Below are positions 57,471 through 64,000 of a DNA stretch of 64,000 bases, in pieces; the first letter of the stretch is position 1, and each line of letters starts with the position of its first letter. Position numbers and translations under genes: made by a program. Origin of the DNA: Gordius sp. MW1 (taxonomy: Eukaryota; Nematomorpha; Gordioida; Gordea; Gordiidae); NCBI GenBank assembly GCA_964036665.1, contig OZ038530.1, forward strand, positions 11,186,501 to 11,250,500, given 5' to 3'. Under the pieces are notes generated by a model. That model was not told the origin of the DNA and did not search any database. It was given only the letters and a program-made list of their open reading frames with translations.

Positions 57471-57675
57471 AAAATTAATGAAGACCATAGCCTACATCTA
57501 CTTCTTAAAGGCTATGTTTTAATTTTAAAATTTTGAACTAAGCTTAGGCAGAGAGCAATGCTATAACATTTGACCCTCTTTAATAAAAAATAAATAAACA
57601 GTATTTAATTAAAAAATGGAGGGAGATTAGATGTCTAACTCGATTTTTGTAAAAATATAACACAACAAATTATTT

Positions 57676-59347
57676 GCTAAGTATTTTTTTTCAAATTATT
57701 AAGTATTTTTAGCGTCATTGCTAAGTAATTTAATCATTTGATAAGTATTTAATTCGTTTGCTAAGTTTTTAATTAATTCTAAGTTTTAAATTAAAATGCT
57801 AAGTATTTTATTCATTTGTAAGTATTTAAATAAATTTTGCTAAGTATTTTATGTTTTGCTAAATATTTTATTTATTTGCTATGTATTTTAATGTTTTGCT
57901 AAGTATTTAAATAATTTTTGGTACGTATTTTATGTTTTGCTAAGTATTTTATTTATTTGCTAAGTATTTTAATGTTTTGCTAAGTATTTAAATAATTTTT
58001 GGTACGTATTTTATGTTTTGCTAAGTATTTTATTTATTTGCTAAGTATTTTAATGTTTTGATAAGTATTTAAATTATGTGCTAAGTATTTAAATATATTA
58101 TGCTAAGTAAGTAAATTTTTACTAATTATTTAAATAAACTGTGCCAAGTATTAAAAAAATTATGCTAGGTATTTAAATTATATTTATAAATAAATTATGC
58201 TAAATATTCAAAAGATTTTATAAATTTTAAAACAAATTAAGCTGTCTGTTTTTTATATAACATTTAATATAACATTGTAACCGGACAATAACTGGCGTTC
58301 TTTAGCGCCAAGATCACACACCAATTTGACATATATTTATTTATAAATTGTTTAATTATGGAAGTCTAACAAATCTCGCCTTATTTATCAGACGGAGATG
58401 AAGAAGCAGGGAGGTCAGGAGTTGAAATTTATCGCAGGCGGTTGTCCAGATCGATTGAATGAGTAAAAAAAGCAACATATGATAATGAGTGTGAGGCAAA
58501 AAGGGTTTTAAAGTCGAAAATATATGGGGCTTTCGGTACCGAAATGAAACTGAAGTAGGCATTAAGGTGTATTACAGGTAATGTTATTTTAAAAGGTATT
58601 TAAATAGACGTAATCAAGTAAATTTTCGTGGAGTGCAATGCGAGGCGCAACGTTTTTTTATTATCCAATTAGCTATTTAGATTATTTTATATGTGTAGCC
58701 ATTATAGAACATAAAGAGTATTTCTTCTATAAATAAATCTCATGTTTTTTATTCAAATCTAAAATAAATTATTTTTTATATTATAACAATATAAAATTGA
58801 AATATTACAATATTCAACTATAAATTTTGGTAGTTTAAAATAATTCCCATTAAAACTTTTACCATCAAATTTTCAAAACTTTTTTGTGATAAATAAAACG
58901 TTGAAATAAATAAACACAGCATTTTAAAGTAATAACTTATTTTAAAAAACCTAGCATATTAAAATTAAAAACATAGCGTTTTTAAAAATTAAGCCTTTTA
59001 TTAGAAATTATTACCATTAAAAATTTGCTCTTTTTAGCTTTAAAACAATATTATCTTATTTGTTTTAATGCTCAGCATTTTGATTATAATTAATAGCTTA
59101 AATTTTTTTAAATAAAATACTTAGCAATTTATTAAAAAAAACTTAGCATATCAAAATAAAGACTTAGCAATTTAATAAAAAAAACTTAGCATTTAAAAAT
59201 AAAAAACTTAGCATTTCCTTTAAAATACTTAGCATTTAGATTATAATACTTAGCATAAAATACTTAGCATTTTTTAATAAAATACTTAGCACTTTAATTA
59301 AAATACTTAGCATAAATTACTTAGCAATTTGTAATTTTTTACTTAGC
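57676..59347. mobile_element. Foldback element with inverted arrays of a short repeat
   Basis: 57676-58210 carries about two dozen copies of TTTGCTAAGTATTTTA-like units spaced 15-25 bp apart; 58949-59347 carries the reverse complement (AAATACTTAGCA) in a similar array. The arms enclose a less repetitive centre (58211-58948) with one short minus-strand frame (58562-58356) that I do not recognise. Inverted arrays of short direct repeats around a core resemble FB-type foldback transposons; the class is inferred. Confidence 0.65.
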
Positions 59348-60490
59348 AGTTAAATAACACCCAAAATATAAGGGCCCAGTTAATTTCTATTATAGATCAA
59401 AGCTAATTAAAATAGAGAGAAATTCTTTTTACGTTTTAAAAGTAATTTATTGATGGTTTATTTTTGATTTTGATCGATTTGTTTTCGCAATATACATCTT
59501 CAAAAGGCGGGGAAAACGATAATAAACTTTAAACCCAAATTTCAAAAATCTGACTTACAGAGAAAAACGAAAAATATATTCATGTTCATCATAAAAAAAC
59601 TACATTAAAATGTGTTAACCGTTTCCCGGTTGTTTTTATAATATGATTTTTTATTTTATATTGTAAGTATAGCGGTTTTAAGGTTGAGATTAAAGTTTTA
59701 TGGCAACACAGAAATTGGGTTATTGTGCTAAGTATTTTTGCGAACTTTATCTGTAAAGTTGATCAACTTATATTCACTAATTGCATCAGGCAAAGTCATT
59801 TTGGGACTTATCTAGAATTACACTTAAAATGTCAAAGGTCTTATTCTAATCCAACTGAGTGGCATATTTAAGATCCAAAATAAACCGTCAGACCCGGGTT
59901 TTTTATCGACGCAGAGGTTAGTAGTATACCTCTCATAAGCGTTTGAGCCTTGGTTATATTAAACTTCACGCACCAACTCCACCTTTATTTAAACCTTTTA
60001 CCCATGTTATATTTGCAAAGATTTTTGTTGAATTTTTATTTTGACAGAGTATAAACACCTTTTATAGGCGCGTATTTCGTACCATATTAGTTTCATGAGG
60101 AAACGTTTATTAAATACTCGAATTTTGTTTACATCTCCCTGCAAGATGCCATATTTTCAAACCGTACATGTTTACCATACGACATAAATGTTTGATTTAA
60201 TGAGAGACAATTTTATGAAAATAATAAAAGTAAATCTATTATATTATAGATATCTTTAATTCTTAGATTAAGATTTATTGGAATTATTTCCCCCCATTCA
60301 CACTTCATTTCATAAATTAAATTAGATGCTTAATAAACCAAGGCACAGTCATTTTACCTCATCTTTAAATTAACACTAATGGGGATAAAAATAGCATCAA
60401 CACATTTTGGTGTCTAGAATATGATGATATTCTTGAAATAAAAAATATTACACGATCATTCCAGATGTGAAACTAACGGGTTTTATTAAT
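59348..60490. other. Intergenic, nothing recognised
   Basis: AT-rich; one more isolated TGCTAAGTATTTTTG occurs at 59728. No gene seen. Confidence 0.4.
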
Positions 60491-60591
60491 GGTCTAGTGC
60501 AGTGATTCTTAACCTAGGGGAAGTTTGCCGGGGGGCCGTCAAATTTTTTTAGAATAAAATAAAAATATTCAGAAAAGCTTTAGAAAAAAAA

Positions 60592-60672
60592 ATTCACCAG
60601 TGGATTCGAACTCGTTGCCTTCTGTTTGTTTACATTTACAAGACGTTCGCTATAACCACTCACACCCTGCTG
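60592..60672 (-). other. tRNA-like segment inside the hAT element
   Basis: On the minus strand GTGAGTGGTTATAGCGAACG resembles a D-arm/A-box and AACGAGTTCGAATCCACTGG resembles a T-arm/B-box, spaced about as in a tRNA. I could not pair all stems, so a functional tRNA is not claimed; a tRNA-derived insertion is possible. Confidence 0.35.
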
Positions 60673-60931
60673 CTATTAAAATAAGCTGTGAAACATATTA
60701 TTTATAATGAAAATAATTTTTTGAATGGCAGATTTTTTTTGCTGTTTCATAATTTATTCATTTTTTAATCTTTAAAATAATTATCTTCATTTAATTTAAT
60801 TCAACAAATTTAACTTCTAAAATTTAAAAATAAAGCGAACTTCTCGTTCTCACCACCGAATTTGGATCGCAAAATAGTGCATTATTTCTTATATTGTTTG
60901 TTTATTTTAAATAGTTATTATATTCCATATT

Positions 60932-61195
60932 ATGAGCAAAAAGCAGAAAGAAACAATGGAAAAATTTTTTAATCTAAATAATCGCGGACCAGGAACTTCA
61001 AATATTAGTGAAAGTTCCGATGATGATACAGTGAAAAATGAAACGGAAAAAACCAATAGTCTTAAAACTAAAGGTATAAAATCAAGTAACAATAAAATTA
61101 GAAAATACTATCGTGATTATATTAAATATGGGTTTGTAAGCATAGAAGTTCGAGAAACTACAAAACCACAATGTGTTATATGTGGTGTAATATAA
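60932..61195 (+). pseudogene. hAT transposase N-terminal fragment (87 residues)
   Basis: MSKKQKETMEKFFN opens an acidic/Ser-rich stretch, then IRKYYRDYIKYGFVSIEV and PQCVICGVI, which matches the N-terminal zinc-finger start of ZBED/SCAND3-like hAT transposases (KPQCVIC). A stop follows right after the first CxxC, and the rest of the zinc finger and the catalytic core are absent. Confidence 0.75.
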
Positions 61196-61290
61196 ATTAT
61201 TATGAAAAAAATGGGGGGCCGCAAACAAATTATAAAATATTTGGGGGGGGGGCCGCGTGTATAAAAAGGTGAAGAACCACTGGTCTAGTG

Positions 61291-61930
61291 GGATTGAGAA
61301 AAAGGTGGGAGGAAAGGGGCTCTTATATTTCGATCCGCTTGTGACCATTATCAAGGAAATAAAGGGGTATAGTTCCATCATACACTCTGTTTTTTTAAAC
61401 AAGTTTACGCTATTATTGTTTTCCTCTTGTGATATCCGGTCCCATTGAACTTTTTATTCCCGAAATTATAAAAATAATCTTTACTAGGTTAAAAATTTTA
61501 AGCACATTGAATTTTACAATTGTTTGGCTTTTTGTTTTGACATTTTACCACTCTTACATTTAGATCGCTAATGTTACCCCTCTTCTGCTTTAATATATTT
61601 TATAGTATTAAATACTGTCTCTTATATGTCTGTATTATTTAACCTCCACTCATTTTAACTTCATTTTGCTATCATTTCATTCTGAATTATTTTTAATATT
61701 TTTATTTTGATGTTAATGATAAGGCATCATGGTCGCAAATGCTCTAAATATGAATCATTTACATACATCCCATTTGATCCTTTAAGGATTTTATGTATAT
61801 AACACTCACATATTCTAAATGTAATCGAGACCTTAAAGGTTTGAACAGTTTGCCTTCAATTTTATTAGATTAGAAAAGATAAGAATTAGTTTTAACATTG
61901 AATTTTCATTTTAGTAGGCTCAAAAATATA
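61291..61930. other. Intergenic, nothing recognised
   Basis: AT-rich sequence without a coding frame of interest. Confidence 0.4.
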
Positions 61931-61934
61931 TAAA

Positions 61935-62168
61935 TCTATATATATAAAAATCTAAGTCCCTTTTTTTTGAACGCTAATAACTTTTAGAGTTCTCAACCGA
62001 TTGCCACCAAATTTGTCCAGATTATTGCCTTAACATTGTAGATGGTTTATAAATACTTTTTATCAACCTGCGACAGCTGGAACCCTGTTTTTTGGTAGTC
62101 TATACCGCCATCTAGCGGATTATTTATACTACGTTTTTTATACTTATTTATTGATATATGGTGCTACT

Positions 62169-62170
<2 letters not shown>
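61935..62170 (+). mobile_element. Helitron-like 5' terminus, interrupted
   Basis: TCTATATATATAAAAATCTA followed by AACTTTTAGAGTTCTCAACC and GATTGCCACCAAATTTG resembles the AT-rich TC-start and the ACCGATT..C/G..AAATTTG segment of many invertebrate Helitrons. The 3' end is not seen; the LINE tail begins right after. Tentative. Confidence 0.4.
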
Positions 62171-62232
<62 letters not shown>

Positions 62233-63488
62233 AATTGACATGCTTTATTAAAAAAAAGTATTAAATATAAAGTGGATTTAATACAAAGATACAAGAACGA
62301 AAATATTTATAAAAAGAATGATTAAAACACATTATCCGTTTCTTCATCTTTAAGAATGGGCATTGAATCCATCAAAGAATAAAAATTGGATTTAGCAATC
62401 GCAATGGCAATTGATTGTCTTAGTAAGAAACTATTCGATATTTTAGAAGGGGGCGAGCGTTTATTGAGTTCTTTAAAAAAATTTAATGCGCTCTTTCCGA
62501 ACGTCCCTGAGCACGACGAGACGATAGGAATAAAAACGGAGGATTCCGATAAAGCTGAGTATTTTAAGGATTTGCGATGCTCTGCCGATCCTAGGGGGTC
62601 GTGAGTATCGTTGGAGGGGGCAAACAGGTCAATACAGGTGTAGTCCCATTTTAAGAAAAGGCCTTTGTCCCATGGGATAAGTGATGAACCGTCAGGACGC
62701 ATCCGCCCTTCGAGAGAGGGATCTGACGGTTCAAGGATGGAAGGAACTTTTGCCCGTTTGAGGGCAGCTTGAAGCAGTGTATTTATTTTTTGGTGCCTAC
62801 TATACCGGCTTTTGTTAAATTTACAATGCAGAGGGTGACGCGCTTCCTCATCTACAAGTGAATTACAAAGCCGGCAGGGGTATGGGGACGTGTATTTACA
62901 GCCCAAGCGGAGGGCTATGTTGAAGGACAGGGTAGGATTCTCTAAAAACATTCCCGAAAACTTACTAGGGTAAGCTTCAAGCCATTCATGACCAGATTGG
63001 TCGAAAGCCAATGACCTAAGATTGCAATGCTGTTTGGCGTCGCATGTCGAGAGAAGGTAAGCAACGGACCGCGACACCAAACTTGCATCCAAATCTTTTT
63101 GGGCATATGATTGTGGAATGTCAACTCCTAAATTGACATTCTCATTCCATAGAGATAAGGCTTGATTGATAGAGGGGTTGAGTGAGAAAGGGACAAGGTC
63201 GTTAATAGATTGTTTAAAAGAAAGGGAGGAGGAAATAAAGGCGGCTAAGGAAATCGCGGTTGGGGAACGAATACCTAGACCGCCAGATTTTGTGGGAAGA
63301 GTGGCTTGAAGCCAAGTATTCGTGTTAAAAGAAATATTTAAAATTAATTCAAGTGTGGATTTAAAAAAGTGTTCATAATTGTATAAGACATCTTTAAATA
63401 AAAAAGCTTGCGTGGAGCGGAAGCAGAATAAAATTTTGCTAATGTTGTAATAATTTTTTATAATGTAAAAGGAATGATGAGAGGGCAT
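62171..63488 (-). mobile_element. 5'-truncated RLE-type non-LTR retrotransposon (LINE) with 61-nt A tail
   Basis: On the minus strand a 388-residue frame ends at 62322, followed by a short 3' UTR with AATAAA (62244-62249 on the plus strand as TTTATT) and 61 A (plus strand T, 62171-62231). The frame starts within the post-RT region (LPTKSGGLGIRSP), has a CCHC finger (C205, C208, H218, C222), then RPDG at 264-267 and WDYT at 281-284, the PD...D arrangement of a restriction-like endonuclease. RT itself is missing; upstream of the first Met (63488) an in-frame stop follows DKASWKKV. Frame intact over 1.17 kb and a long clean A tail suggest a young insertion. Confidence 0.85.
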
Positions 63489-64000
63489 AGATTTAAAGAT
63501 GTCACCTTAAACCTTTTTCCACGATGCTTTGTCATTTGTGTCTCAATTTTTTACTCAACTACGCCCGTTTTTTTACAACCTATAAAGCTGTAACAAATAA
63601 ATATTCTCGATACCGTAAAACATCACCATTTTCTAAATAAAATTAGCATTTAAGATAGCATTGCATTGCTATGAATATTTAATTATATTAAATATATGGA
63701 TTTTAAATATGATGAACTTTCCTAAACTAATTTTTTTCTTATTCATAAATATTTCGCTTCTCATTATACTCGCGGAAATTTGTATAATTTATAATTATTT
63801 CTCATTTCAACCAAATATTATAAAAGCCTTCATTTAACCAAATAGATTTTAGGCTATGACATTACATTACTATAAACGCTGTACTAAACTATTTCTATAC
63901 ATTGTCGAACATTATAACCAACTTTTATACACCAGTGCAGTGGTTTATAAATTTTTGTTACCCAACTCTGCATATTATCGTTACATCGCACTTTTCAACA
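63489..64000. other. Right edge, nothing recognised
   Basis: AT-rich; the first 100 bases may still be LINE sequence in broken frame. No gene seen. Confidence 0.4.

Larger units (their letters stand above)
60492..61290 (+). mobile_element. Internally deleted hAT transposon with exact 8-bp duplication
   Basis: Element 60500-61282 has termini CAGTGATTCTTAACC and GGTGAAGAACCACTG, flanked on both sides by GTCTAGTG (60492-60499 and 61283-61290). It keeps only the start of a transposase (next entry). The termini are of the Charlie-like hAT style. Confidence 0.92.

Overview
The window is AT-rich nuclear DNA of a metazoan, probably a bilaterian invertebrate. It carries spliced genes with GT-AG introns, animal gene families (L-type calcium channel, galactose 3-O-sulfotransferase, secreted phospholipase A2 fold, globin, RUS1, SNAPC3) and a dense load of transposable elements. 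I cannot name the phylum from sequence alone.

Layout. 281-17500 (+): the 3' part of a Cav1-type voltage-gated calcium channel alpha-1 gene, from EF-hand 1 through pre-IQ, IQ motif and a long disordered tail to the stop and poly(A) signal. Its second EF-hand-like segment is encoded by three tandem, mutually exclusive exon copies. The large intron 9207-15248 holds a nested transposon stack. 17500-21700: intergenic DNA with non-autonomous elements. 21725-23204 (+): the main exon of a Gal3ST-type sulfotransferase; its 5' exon(s) were not found. 26180-26870: a dead RTE-like LINE fragment split by a MITE. 28253-29134 (+): three exons of a secreted-PLA2-like protein whose catalytic His and Asp are replaced. 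29620-30258 (-): an intronless globin with an N-myristoylation-like start. 31200-38300: repeats. 38321-44266: a complete but mutated Ty3/gypsy-type LTR retrotransposon (coding strand -) with a 5-bp target duplication. 44928-46544 (+): an intronless RUS1/DUF647 gene. 48247-50515 (-): a seven-exon SNAPC3 gene with one probable 1-base deletion. 51900-64000: hAT remnants, foldback elements, an internally deleted hAT with 8-bp duplications, and a 5'-truncated RLE-type LINE with a 61-nt A tail.

The host genes do not form one pathway; they are ordinary neighbours in an animal genome. The most unusual structure is the triplicated Cav1 exon. Its first copy is flanked on both sides by related palindromic MITEs that could pair in the pre-mRNA. 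The second is the PLA2-fold pseudoenzyme. The repeat fraction is dominated by elements with 8-bp target duplications (hAT signature); several are nested precisely enough to order the insertions.
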